Part shown: one piece after another, positions 1-11,600 of the stretch
How positions within the stretch are numbered: position 1 is the stretch's first letter
How the letters are laid out: every line of letters starts with the position of its first letter
Assembly: GCA_918807975.1 (NCBI GenBank)
Contig: OU964922.1
Coordinates: 31,918,329 to 31,982,328 of the forward strand
Length of the DNA: 64,000 bases
Origin: Aplidium turbinatum
Lineage: Eukaryota > Chordata > Ascidiacea > Aplousobranchia > Polyclinidae
Direction of reading: 5' to 3'
Position numbers and translations under genes: made by a program
Notes under the pieces: generated by a model
Database searches by the model: none
What the model was told of the DNA's origin: nothing
Seen by the model: only the letters and a program-made list of their open reading frames with translations

Positions 1-866
1 CCGTATCGACGTCTGCTACTATTGATCTTTGAGAGCAGGATTTTGCCCATTTTGGATACCCCCACTCCATTGTCTCAGACAATGCGACTACGTTTTCTTC
101 AGAAGACTTCAAGAATTATTGTAAAGCTAGGGGTATAGTCCACATCACTGGAGCACCATACCATCCAGCTACGAATGGTGCTGCAGAGCGTTTGGTGCGC
201 ACTTTCAAGCAGGCGTTGAGAAAATCGTCGTTACCGCCTAAAAGTGCCACCACTCAATTCTTAATGCAGTTTCGCCGTACGCCTAATGCCAGTGGTTACT
301 CTCCCAGTGAGTTATTAAACCACCGACAACTACGTACTAAATTAGATATTTTACTTCCTTCCTCAGCTCAGATCACGAAACCATCGACGAGTCCTTCGCC
401 TAGGAAACAAAACCGGAAAACAATTAACTTCGATGTTGGTGATCCTTGTTATGCTTTATACTTTGGTTCCAGGCAAAGCCGAAGCCCTCGGTGGGTTCCT
501 GCCGTCGTGGTGAAGCGACACGGGAGTCGTAGTTTGCAGGTTCGAGTGGACCCTCGAGGTCCAATATGGAGACGCCACATCGACCAGCTACGTCCGCGTT
601 ACCTCTCACCGGAAGACGAGGACCCAGGAGAGACTACTTTCACGTCGTCATCGACAGCTGACGAGGTTCTTGATCCATCGACGCCGATTGCGACCGAGGA
701 TCCATCGACGCCGATTGCGACCGAGGACTCATCGACGCCGATTGCGACCGAGGATTCATCGACGCCGATAGCGACCGACGATCCATCATCGTCATCGCAT
801 CAAGAACAAACATTAAGGCGATCAAAGAGAAGACGCCAACCACCTCTTCGTTATGGGTGGTCATAA
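1..866 (+). mobile_element. Ty3/gypsy-type pol fragment, integrase end
   Basis: Fossil LTR retrotransposon cut by the window edge. The part visible is the second half of the integrase core (SDN motif near 78, PYHPATNG with the following glutamate near 160-190), then the integrase C-terminal region and a serine/threonine/proline-rich tail. The word order is that of the K02A2.6-like gypsy integrases common in invertebrates. A purine-rich stretch and a candidate 3' LTR follow directly, which gives the orientation. It is incomplete, at least because it leaves the window, and it appears to carry about one further break. Its age cannot be estimated because the second LTR lies outside. Confidence 0.8.
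672..779 (+). repeat. 27-bp minisatellite inside the gypsy tail
   Basis: Four head-to-tail copies of a 27-bp unit (begins GATCCATCGACGCCGATTGC), at 672, 699, 726 and 753. The first two are identical and the later ones differ at one to three positions. In the long frame each unit encodes the nonapeptide DPSTPIATE or a close variant, so the array lengthens the low-complexity C-terminal tail of the retroelement protein. Confidence 0.9.
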
Positions 867-881
867 ATTTTATTGGGGAGG

Positions 882-1099
882 TGTTATGTATTTTAGTTTA
901 TTTGCATTGAAACGATGTACTTTGTTTTCGTTTCCCTCAGGTCTTCTCTTTTGCTTAGTATTCATCCGCCTGCATTTGTTAATTGGCACTTCTCGTTTTG
1001 GGCTTACTTTGCAGGTTTCACACTATATCTTGGTTGTGCAATTTTATAATAAAACAGAATTCCAGTATGACTCTGATTGAATGAGCTAAGAACACAACA
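882..1099 (+). repeat. Candidate 3' LTR of the gypsy fragment
   Basis: The stretch begins TGTTATGTA and ends AACACAACA, giving the TGTT...AACA inverted ends normal for LTRs. It is preceded immediately by a purine-rich tract (near 872-881, TTGGGGAGG). An AATAAAA signal lies near 1050. The partner LTR is outside the window, so the boundaries are inferred from the ends alone. Confidence 0.6.
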
Positions 1100-1740
1100 G
1101 TTCCATTATTATATGGACCATATGTCGGTCAGGAAGCAGGCGAAGCAGCTTGCAAGTAAAGCCGCGGTGATATATTGTCATAGGCAGCTTTGAGATCTAG
1201 AAAGACAGCGCCGGCTTTCTTTTTTGCCTCAAAAGGAGCGGTTCGATGATTGGGTTGACGCGGCATAGATCAGCCTTTCAAGGATCTTGAAAGAAACACA
1301 GGAGACATATTGGACGATAACTCCTTGGGTCCTCTGGTGGCCTGTGAGGTTTAGGGATCAGGATACAACTACTAAACCTCTTCTCCAGATTTTTGGAATT
1401 GTGATGTGGTGCAGGCAGGAAGAGAGGAATCTAAGTAACCAGGACTTCAGGGAAGAGTCAGCATAGAGCACAAGCTCAGGGTAGATATTATCCGGCTCTG
1501 GGAACTTGTGTGGTTTCACTAGGCGGAGGGCGGTGGTGAACTCCTTTGGAGTGAAATTTCCAGAGATTGTTTCTTCTTGTGGTGTTTCCACTTGCCACAG
1601 GGCAGATACTTCCTTGGCGACAAGGCGGGATGCCTTGCGGTCCTTTGTCTTGTAGACCCCGTTCTGCACTAGCTGAGAAGCGATGGCATTTGCAGAGCTC
1701 CCAGTGAGGCTGTTTATGATGCTCCATGCTTTGCGGCATG
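1100..1740 (-). pseudogene. LINE reverse transcriptase fragment (jockey-like)
   Basis: The reverse strand reads as the front half of a non-LTR reverse transcriptase, spread over several frames. Recognisable blocks in order are a PEPDNIYPELVL-type block (RT motif 1, about 1480-1520), WRRGLVVV (near 1365), a YRPI.LLCF block (about 1300), a KILERL block (about 1270) and GAVFLDLKAAYD (about 1190, RT motif A with its first aspartate). Motif A is followed by loss of homology at about 1100, where the gypsy LTR ends, so the FADD motif is missing. Frame changes near 1360, 1280 and 1250 make it a pseudogene. C-terminal pieces of what may be the same family lie at 22726-23009, 27951-28138, 48870-49121, 53519-53740 and 61640-62180. 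Confidence 0.75.
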
Positions 1741-1748
1741 AAATAACA

Positions 1749-1895
1749 TTGAAACGTTGTAATAGTATTAAAGCATTTTGGGTGTGACAAAATAAAATTG
1801 GGGGGGAGCGATCGGATTATTGGAGCCAGATAAATTGTCTACAGTGTGGTGTAGAAAGTAGTCTTTTGTGAAGGATGGGCGGTGTCTTCACCTTG
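1749..1895 (+). repeat. Unclassified dispersed repeat, copy 1
   Basis: About 150 bp that recur at 4000-4159 in the same orientation. Shared words include TTGAAACGTTGTAATAGTAT, GGGGGGAGCGAT and GTCTACAGTGTGGTGTAGAA. Homology ends just after GTGAAGGAT. No coding capacity, terminal inverted repeats or tRNA-like head were seen. The LINE fragment abuts its left end. Confidence 0.8.
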
Positions 1896-2164
1896 CATGT
1901 CTCAGGTGATGGTAACTTTGCAGTAGACGCAGTAGATCTCCAGCTGAACACAGAACAAGAAAACTGAATCGTTCCCAACCGAATAGGAATAATAATAATG
2001 ATATGATTTAATTTGTTGTCGCTCTACAGTACACCTGCTAGAGTCATTTGAAGACACGACTCATTCTTAGTTTTATATTAGGGTGTAGATGTCATCATTT
2101 GATTACCAGACACTCTCACTGTGTTATGCAAGAAAGAACACAGTCGGTATCGTTTTTAAACTTT

Positions 2165-2262
2165 TCAGTTTGACCCGACCTGGAATCGATCTCAGATCTA
2201 CCAGCACTAGAGCCGAAGGCGAAACCCCTCGGCCACTGAGCTGGTTACCGCACACAAATAGA
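2165..2262 (-). repeat. tRNA-like SINE head (uncertain)
   Basis: On the minus strand a box A-like TAACCAGCTCAGTGGCCGAG is followed about 50 bp later by a box B-like GATCGATTCCAGG, the spacing of a tRNA-derived pol III promoter. Only the head is recognised. It lies upstream of the first recognised ZP exon. Confidence 0.4.
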
Positions 2263-2691
2263 AATAACTATACAATGACTGCACAAGACTTACCCTTACC
2301 CAAGAGAACAGCCGCAAATCTTACCAACGCACTGCTTTTAACACTCCAAACACAATTAGGGCTGCTTGGTACAATGCGATAAACAATAAAAGGGTAACTT
2401 AAAATTACGCAAGACTAGGCTACATAGGCTATATAGATTTACAATAACAGTAAACATAGCAATCCACAAGAAAAGAAAGCAAAGTGATACAACGCAAAAA
2501 CGGCTTAATGAGCTGCACTGCCAAGCAGGAATGACGTTTAGTGCCATTTTTAAAAGGTCTTTGGTAGCTGAAAGGGATTCAAATCTACATCTAACGACTA
2601 TACATTTAAACCAGTAGGCTATTGGGCCGGTTTATTTCTGCTGTCAGTGGTATACCTGTTTCCCTTTTGCAGTAATTCTTTTTTTTTTCAG

Positions 2692-5600
2692 ATCTTAGCA
2701 GTAGTATAGTTCCTCCCCCTCCTCCTCCTCCTCCTCCTGCTATCACTAATACCATAATAGAATGCACAGAGACACCTAAATTTACGTAAGTGTTTTGTTT
2801 ATTCTTCTTCATTATTTTACAATTTTTTTGTGCTCATGAACATCAATTTTGATGGTGATGTTCCTGCAGAATAAAAGGTTGATTCTGTTGTGCAGTAGGC
2901 CTAAACATGGTTCTAAAAGTTAAACGTTACCCTTAGCCTACTTAACTTTTTGTTAAGCTTTCTATAAATTTGTTACTTGCAGTTTGCTTTAAATTTTGAA
3001 ATACTATATTTTGTTTACTTGTTATCATAATTTTGAGTTGAATTGAGCTTTTAGGAACGACCTGAAAAAGTTTTGAAAAAATATTGCCACAAGCCCAAGC
3101 AGATGTGCTTTGCAGAGTAGATCTGATTCTGAAATGTGATGGGGCATTGTTGATCATGTGACAGTTGCCGACAACTTTTTTAGGCTGGCCCCCTCAGAGC
3201 TTGTGGACCTAGAAGTGGACACCAGCAATGCGAATGAATACGTTTACATCGGTCAAAGCCTCACCCATGACATCGGCACTATCGATCCTGAGTGCAAGAA
3301 AACCGGAGTAATGGCAACTAGCCAATTCACGCTGTCAGACATGCTGAAGTGTAACCCACACTATTCGGTAACAATTAACATGTAGTCTAATAAATTAACA
3401 AAAAGTTTTAAATACAAGCCAACTTAGACAAGAACCTCAAGGTACTGTAACAACAGGACAGGAGGCCGTGAAAAAGTTATACGACTCCGACTCCTCGACT
3501 TATAACTGGCCGACTCCAACTCTAGTGTTGCCTGGTTTTTCAGTGTTACCAGATTCTTCAAAGTTTTTGTCGCTTTTTTTTAAAATTATTTTCACTTAAG
3601 TTACGATCAAAATTGGAACGGCTACTTTTTCAAAAGACTAACACTTCTATTTTCTGGTAAAGTTGAAAAGCACAATACAAAGTACGAAAAAAAACTTTGG
3701 AAATATATGGCAAACAAAAATTCTATTGTTTATCGTATTGTGTCAAGCCGAAAGTCGGAGTCGGCATTTTTTAACGACTCCGGAAATGTCAAAATCCATC
3801 CGACTCCGGCTCCACAGTCCTGGTAAGAACAACCAACCGATCGACCAATCAAATAATTGTTCAGTCACGTGTTGTTAAATTACTAGTAGATTCATTATAG
3901 GTTATGGGCCTACCAGTGACGTGGCTAAAAAAAAATCTTTAAGAGGGCACAAGAAACTGTTTGGTAAAAAACGTCATTTAACAAACATTAAAATGATGTT
4001 GAAACGTTGTAATAGTATTAAAGCATTTTTTTTGTGGGGGGAGAGGCAAAATAAAATTTGGGCGGGGGGAGCGATTGGATGATTGGAGCTAGATAGATTG
4101 TCTACAGTGTGGTGTAGAAAGTAGTCTTTTGTGAAGGATTGACGGTGTCGTCACCACAAGGCTTTGTTGATTGTTTGTGGAAATGTCTACCATCTGAAAG
4201 AGAAAGCTTCTTTGAGAGCTTAATCCTGGAAGTTTCACATACTTTTAGAGCAGAGATCAAAAACCTGCGGCTCGTGGGCCGGATCCGGCCTGCCAAGGAA
4301 AATCATCCGGACGGCAGCCCCTTTACAAATTATAGTATTATATGGCCCGGCCATAAATTTATATCATTGATAGCCCTGAAGATGAAGACAGTTTAGTTTT
4401 TGAAACTTTTGCTAAACATGAGTTTGGTATCTACCTTGTGAGCTCTTTATTTTTTGATTGGTTAAATTTATTTTGTTGTTATATTCTGATAATGTAAAAA
4501 CTTAAACCTATTCTCTTCAGTTTGGAGATGACTACATCCTTCTCACATGGACGTTCAGAAACTTTCCAGACATCAATACGGTCAATATTGTTAGATTCAA
4601 TGAAACTTGCTTCAACAGGACTTGTCGATATGACACCAACTACTTGCTCAACACCACCGGAGGTTTCACTGTGAGCCTCGAGTAAGAACTGTGTGCAGTC
4701 TCACGTTATCTACTCTGTTCATTGTTTAAGCAAATCAAGGTTTTTGGTTATTTACTGAATCGGCCATTTTATAATCATCATTATGTGCCGTTGCCGATCC
4801 AAAGGTTGGCTGTCATTTGCTTCCGTAATGTAATAATGAAAACTTCAAATTTCTCATCTAAACGAATACAAACAATACAAGCCATTTGTTTGGATTAGAT
4901 GAAATGTAATTTTCAATTCGTAATGATTTTATCTTTTTCAAAATCAAGAATAAACTTTTAAGTTTAGTTTGATTTCCAATCTCGAGCAAAGAAAGTTTTT
5001 TGTCCAACTATGACGTAACAACTCATTGTGAGTCACTGATGAAATTGTGACGAAATTTAGAAAACTCGTCTTTGCCAACCAGCAAGCGGATGGCGTTTTC
5101 CAACTTGCCATTGGATTTTTCAACAACGACTTTTCCGCTCCAGCAACGTCGGTGGTCATGCCTGGGTGGGTTTACGTCAAAGTCTCAGTGACTGACGTTG
5201 CGGTATCGGGAAGAGTCTACGTTCAGGTGAGAGATTATCACGTCATATCTTTCGCCAGTTATGGAAGCAATTGGTGTACTGTAAAATATATTACAGTCAA
5301 CCCCGCTTAATCGGACCACATCGGGACCAAGCCAAATTGGTCCGATTAAGCGGGTGGTCCCATTAAACGGGGAGAACGAATTTCGTTATTTTTTTCATCG
5401 TTTTTGAAAATAGTTTAAGCATTTTACAATTGCGGCTATAAACACAACCAAAACACCATCAACAATCAAAACAAAATACAGTACTGTACAGTAGTAAGTT
5501 ATTGCTGCCATTTTTATTCAAGCACTAAAAGTATTCATTCATTCTTCTGTACAGTATCACTATCATACAGTATTCGGTGCCGCATCACAATTACTGCAAT

Positions 5601-8600
5601 TCTGATTAGATGATAATTGACCTTATGACGTGACAACAAGCGTTTGTTTATCTGTAGCCTACTTCACTTTAAAATGGCTTAGCGAGAACGTAGCACGTTG
5701 CCCATCAACAACTCTTGACGCGTCACCTCGCAGAAAAATGTACAAAATGTAAAAAACGTTAACCATAAAGGCCTATTTTAGGGCGAAGGGTGGTCCGTTT
5801 AAGCGGGAAAATCGTACAGAAAAATGGATTTGGAATCGGGACCAGTGCAAAATGGTTCGAATAAGCGGGTGGTCCTATTAAACGTGGTTCGATTAAGCGG
5901 GGTTGACTGTATGTAATTTAGGCCTATTATTACCAAAATTGTATAGAAAAAAGGTGGTATTCCTGCAAACATTTGTCAGATTGGCCTATGATACAAGAGA
6001 AGGGTCCACAAAGGATACAAACCAATAAGTCCGAAAACTAGCCGAAAACGTTAGCTTATTGTTTTATGTTTTTATAATGTTAAATGTAGTGTTGTTGCTG
6101 AGTTATGTCTGTTTATGGTTAAAAAAGGTACCTCTCTACCCAAATTGTATTATAAACTAATATGTATCAACAAACAAGTGAAAATAAAAAATATCAGCAA
6201 CCTTTCAAGAACATGTCGCTCCACACAAATTGAAAATTACATGACTTCAAAACTCTTCTTTATGTTTTCAAAGTATTATTATTACTTGCTTTTTAATCTT
6301 CAAAGTATGATGTATAATTGTGAATAATGGTGAGCAAGCTTTCAGAACTTTTTTTCGTCTGTTTTGCAGCTATTGAATTGTTGGATCAACGACAACATGG
6401 ATTCAAATGTAATGCCCCAGTATGACGTCATAAAGAACTCGTGAGTGGCACAACATAAGAAGTCGGTTTCGCAGAAGTCATGATTTTAGTTCGTTATGTC
6501 GTTCCAAGTTTAGTTCTGGCGAACTGAAACTTACTCCAAGTGATGCTTGGCTCACAAGGGCAAATGTAGGCCAAACAGCGATCCGTGTACCAAAAAATGA
6601 ATATTTGTCTGTCTTACAGATAAAAACTGTCGCGACTACGGACGTATGTACAAGTCTTCGGGTTTTCGCAATGACGGCCAAGGACGTGCGCATCCGTTGA
6701 AACTTGAAAGTAAAACGGTCAAAAATGTAAATGGTAACTGAAGCATTTTTCGCTTGGAAGACCGTTTTACCCTGAACGTTTGAACACGTTCTTGGTCGTC
6801 ATGACAAAATTTCAGAGACGTATACACACGTCCGTGGTCGTGAAACAGTTAAATTTGGAAGAGTACAAGGTTTCCAACAAAGCAACAATGAATGACATGG
6901 TGCTACATTGGTGCTAATGAGAGGATAAACATAATTGCAGGATGCTTCAAAATTCCCCCGCAACTCAGGACATAAGAAATTTCATGCCGGACGATGCGAG
7001 GTTTGCTTTCCGATCTTTCTTCTTTACAAAAAACAACATCAACGAAGATCAGTACATCTACGCTCATTGCGAAGTTGATCTTTGTGACAGCACAGTGGAA
7101 TCAATGGCAGCCTGCAGCACAGCTGTAAGGATTCCTTTTTTTAATTAAATTATTGTTGTTTGTTTACTTATCGCGTTCCCAGACAACAAAATCCATCATT
7201 TTTACAAAATAAAAATGACGGTTTTTGTTAAGTTATATCATTGTACGTTACTGGCGCATCCCGAGCGAAAAGATCAGTGGCGGCTCGTGGTATTTATAAC
7301 TGGGGGTGCTGCAACCGAAGGTATACGTGAAAGAGCGAGCGCCAAGTCTGCGATGCCAAGCTAAGGGGTATGGGGCATGCACCCCATACAATTTTAGTGG
7401 TATTTCGTGCATTCTGAGGCTATTTGAGCAGTTAAAACTACCACGCTTTTTTTATGCATTTTTCAGAAATTAGCTTGAGCAAGGCTTTGATTTTGAACTG
7501 CAGTGTTTTGCAAACGGTTGGCCCAACTGCCAGTAAAAAATCAAAACATGAAATTTGTTGCATTTTCAACAGTCTTTTACAATATGTTTACAAATTTTGT
7601 GTATTTTTTTTTTTAAATGACTAAAATTTCTGACAAACTACAAAAATGTTGTGTGTTTTCTTTTATTTCTTTGTTTCGGTTTAGATGTCTGAAAAAACCT
7701 TTAAACTGCGGTAAACGTTACCGCTAGATGTCAGGCAAGTGTTAAGCTTTCTACGTTGTCACGGTGATATTTATGCGTTACCGATACCTTGTACGCGAAG
7801 AAAGAATCACATAAACTTCGCTTTGCACAAAAAAGTTCTCTATAAATGATTGAAAACAGCAGAAAAAATTCAAATACAAACCTAGTAATTTTTTTGAGCT
7901 TTTAGACCAGAGGTGACGAACCTGCGGCCCGCGGGCCGCATGTGGCCCGTCAAAGAATTTTGTGCGGCCCGCAAAACAATTTGACAATCGCTCATGCATT
8001 AAAGACAAAAGACATCTCAAAGCTGTTTTATGCCTTCACTGGTATACCTTTCCTTTGCTACAGGTCGTTACAGGTCGAGGCTGATAGATGAAAATCTTGG
8101 TAGGCACTTTAACGTATTACACTGCCCGAAAAGGTAACTGCACTCATGCGTGACCATCGAAAAACGTACACGCAAATCATCTGACTTCAGTCATGTGACT
8201 CAACACGTGATTATCTGGTCGTCTTTATCGAAAGAGTTTGATACAAAGAACTTTAACTGAATGCATCCCCACAACCTGCGTGGCCGAATGGGTTAGGGCA
8301 AATACTATTTCTGCTAATACTATTTTTTCTTCTGCAACTGAACTGAGTGCAAGAAGAATCTTAATGACTGCAATCAATGGAGTTAATAAGGAAAATTGTG
8401 ACTGAAATGTCAGTGATGTCATATAGGTCACGCACGATTGCGTTATGGAATTCGGACAGTGTACTACGTAAAAGTGCCTACCGAAAATCTTAGTGTGCAG
8501 TTGAGAGTTGCCACATCGTCTGGTCGACCTAATATTGAACGCTTAGTCAAGCAAAAAACTTTCCAAAAATCCCACTAAGCAAAACAAATTCAATGCTTCA

Positions 8601-11600
8601 ATGCTGCATTAGATAGCTTCAGCTGTATGATTCGCATGGGCTTTTGTTTGTTGTTTGAAAAAGAAATTGCATTAAATGATTTGTTGTTTAGGAGCATAAT
8701 GGTCGAAGCATTTCGTCAACTTGAGCAAATAGGATAGAGCCAAAAAAAGAAGAAATCATACTCATATGAAAGCAAACGCTTAAACTGGAAAATTAAACTG
8801 TCTTCAGTGCAAGTACTGTTGCTCTATCCTTTCTGCTCATGTTGATTTGTTTTTATTTTCACTGTTGTATGTTTCGATTCTGCGTAAGATAATTTCAACT
8901 GTGTGGGTTTTATTACTTTCATTTGCCGTTTGTTACTTTTCATGAATAATATCTGTAACGTCCGCTTTGTCTATTTGTTTGCGACGTTACAGTGACGTAT
9001 TTTGTTTGTCGTTGTTGACCTTTGCTCTATTTGAACTGTCTAGATTGCTAACAACAACACCACACATGAGTTTCAATTGGTTTCACGTGTTCTTATTGTG
9101 CTTTTTTAGACAATCTTTTAAACACAGGTAACTTTGAGATTTCTTAATTTGCGACCGTCCAGAGAAAAGCAATTTTGTAGAATGAATCAAAACGATTTAC
9201 AGTACAATTACAAATTCCCTTTCTCAAGGATTGGCAATTATTGAAAAACGAATAGGTCATAATGGTTGTATAATTCAATGAAAACTGGCGTTGTATCGTC
9301 GACTAATAAAGTTACTGATTTAACGAAAACAGACCACAGGTGCCAAACGCAGATGCGAAAGAGGCCAAACATTATAAAAGAGAAACAAAAACAGGTGGCT
9401 TTTTCAGTACAGTGGTCGGCAAAAGAGAAAAAAGCCGAATATTAACAAACGAGTCACAAATGAACGCAGAGGGCTTAACTTAAGAAAATTGGCAGTAACA
9501 TTCCCTCCCCTTTAAGGCCTCGTACATTTGTTCAAATACAAAGGTATAAACAACATGAGAAAACAAAATCAGCACAAATTTACATTGGTTTTGCAGGAAC
9601 GATCAAGCATAACTTTTGAATTGGTCTGACAATCAAGGACTGTTTAGTTTGAACGCTAACGCTACGGACAATGCCATTTTTGTCGGGAAACGTTTGAATT
9701 ACGCGACCCATGAGCCAATTGTTTCGGGGTGTGTTATCTGCGATTAAAACTATGTCCCCCACAGTCAGATTAGGAGATTTTTTGGTCCACCTTTGTTTTT
9801 GCTGGAGCAAAGGTAAGTACTCTTTTACCCACCGTGTCCAAAAGACGTCGGCCATGTATTGGACTTGTCTCCAGCGTTTTCGAGAGTAAAGCTCTTTTTT
9901 GTTTGTGAATGAGCCTGGAGTAAGGTTTATTTGCTGTTTTAGAAGAAGCAAATGGTTCGGTGTGAGAGCCTCCATGTCATTAGGATCGTCTGACGATTTT
10001 GTAAGTGGACGACTGTTAATAATGTTTTCTACTTCACACATGAAGGTAGTCAGCGTTTCATCTGTTAAAGTTTGGCCTTTACAGATAGCTGATAAGATTT
10101 TCCTAATGGATCTGATTTGTCTTTCCCACACACCTCCATGATGGGATGCACTTGGAGAGTTAAAGATCCACTTGATGCTTTTCTGTGTTAAAGCATCTTC
10201 GATTTGACTGTTGTTCCATGATTTGATGGCTTCTCTCATTTCTCGTTCACCACCAACAAAGTTTGAACCATTGTCAGATCTAATTTCTTCTACTTGCCCT
10301 CTTCTTGCGATGAATCGTCGTAGAGCGAGTATAAAAGATGAAGTGTCAAGAGAGTTTGCGATTTCAATGTGTACGGCTCTTATTACAAGGCAAGTAAAAA
10401 TGACACCGTATCTTTTATGTTCTGTTCTACCCTTTTTAATAATAAATGGGCCAAAATAGTCTACACCAACATAGGTGAATGGAGGTTTGTCTGGTGTCAA
10501 TCTGTTTTTAGGAAGATCAGCCATTTTTTGTGTGCTGAGTTTTCCGCTTCTTTTGCGGCAATCAACACATTTGGATAAAACCTTGCGGACTGCTGAATTG
10601 GCTTTTATAATCCATAGATTTTCGCGCAGGGCAGACAGGACGTGTTCCCTGCCACTGTGACCAAATGTGTCGTGCGTTTCTTGAATGATGAGAGGAACTA
10701 TTTGGGAGCGATTTGGAAGGATAATTTGATGTTTTGCATCGTGTTTGAGAGGTGCAGCTTTGATGCGGCCACCAATTCTTAGTAAATTGTTTTCTAAGAA
10801 AGGGTCGAATTTTATTAAGCTACTGCAGTTGTTTAATGGCTTTTGTGCTTTCAGTTGGTAGATTTCGTTGGCAAAGTGTTTTGACTGGACAAAGGTAAAA
10901 ATAAAGTTTTGCGCCTTTGTGAGCTCATCTATGGACAAGCAAAGATTATGTGCTGGAGCATTTTGTCTATTTGCAAGGTTAGTGAGTCTTGAAGTCAGAA
11001 ATTTATGCTTACAACGGAAAAGCCAAGCAACGATTCTTTTCAGCTTGTACCAAGAAAAATATTTACCCAAAAGATCTTCCAGAAAGTGGGATTCGCTTTG
11101 GGTTGCAAAACACGTTTGCTTTGGTTGTTTAATTTCGGGGTCATTGTCCACGACTTTGAGAAATTCTGGTTGCTTAGGCCATTGAGGATTGTGGTTTCCA
11201 TAGAAATTCAGGGCCGTTTTTCCATGTATTCCAGGGACATCAGTAACGTTTTCGGCGTATTGATTCATGATCATGTCATCAACAGACCTTTTATAGTCCA
11301 TGTAAAATTTAGCGTCCCTTTCAAACTTTCGTTTCAAGCAATTAATTCTTTGGAGAGCTTGAGATTTGTTAAAGGGTAATTTTAGATCCGGATTTCGAAC
11401 GGGCAAGTCGATTTGGTAGTGCGAGTCTTCCAAAAGTTTGATACTAGAGTTAACAGATTTCATGAATTGAGCTTGTTGGACAGATAATTCGGGTTTACAG
11501 TTAACAATTGAGTCAACAGCGTCAAAGCACATGTCGCACATTGGATGGGTAGAAGTTTTGGTAAAGAAATTTTTTGTTTTACTTTGATCCTGTTTGCTGT

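Noticed and set aside
640-864. Minus-strand open frame of 74 residues at 640-864.
   Set aside because: It is a shadow of the 27-bp repeat in the gypsy tail on the other strand.
3161-3183. ZP exon 2 starting at the TGACAG acceptor (3165).
   Set aside because: The phase does not fit the preceding exon; the TTTTTTAG acceptor ending at 3183 fits and gives a continuous reading.
5030-5060. CTGATGA...GAAA near the ZP exon 4 acceptor as a second hammerhead.
   Set aside because: No stem II pairing between the two boxes and no stem I or III; a chance match beside a splice site.
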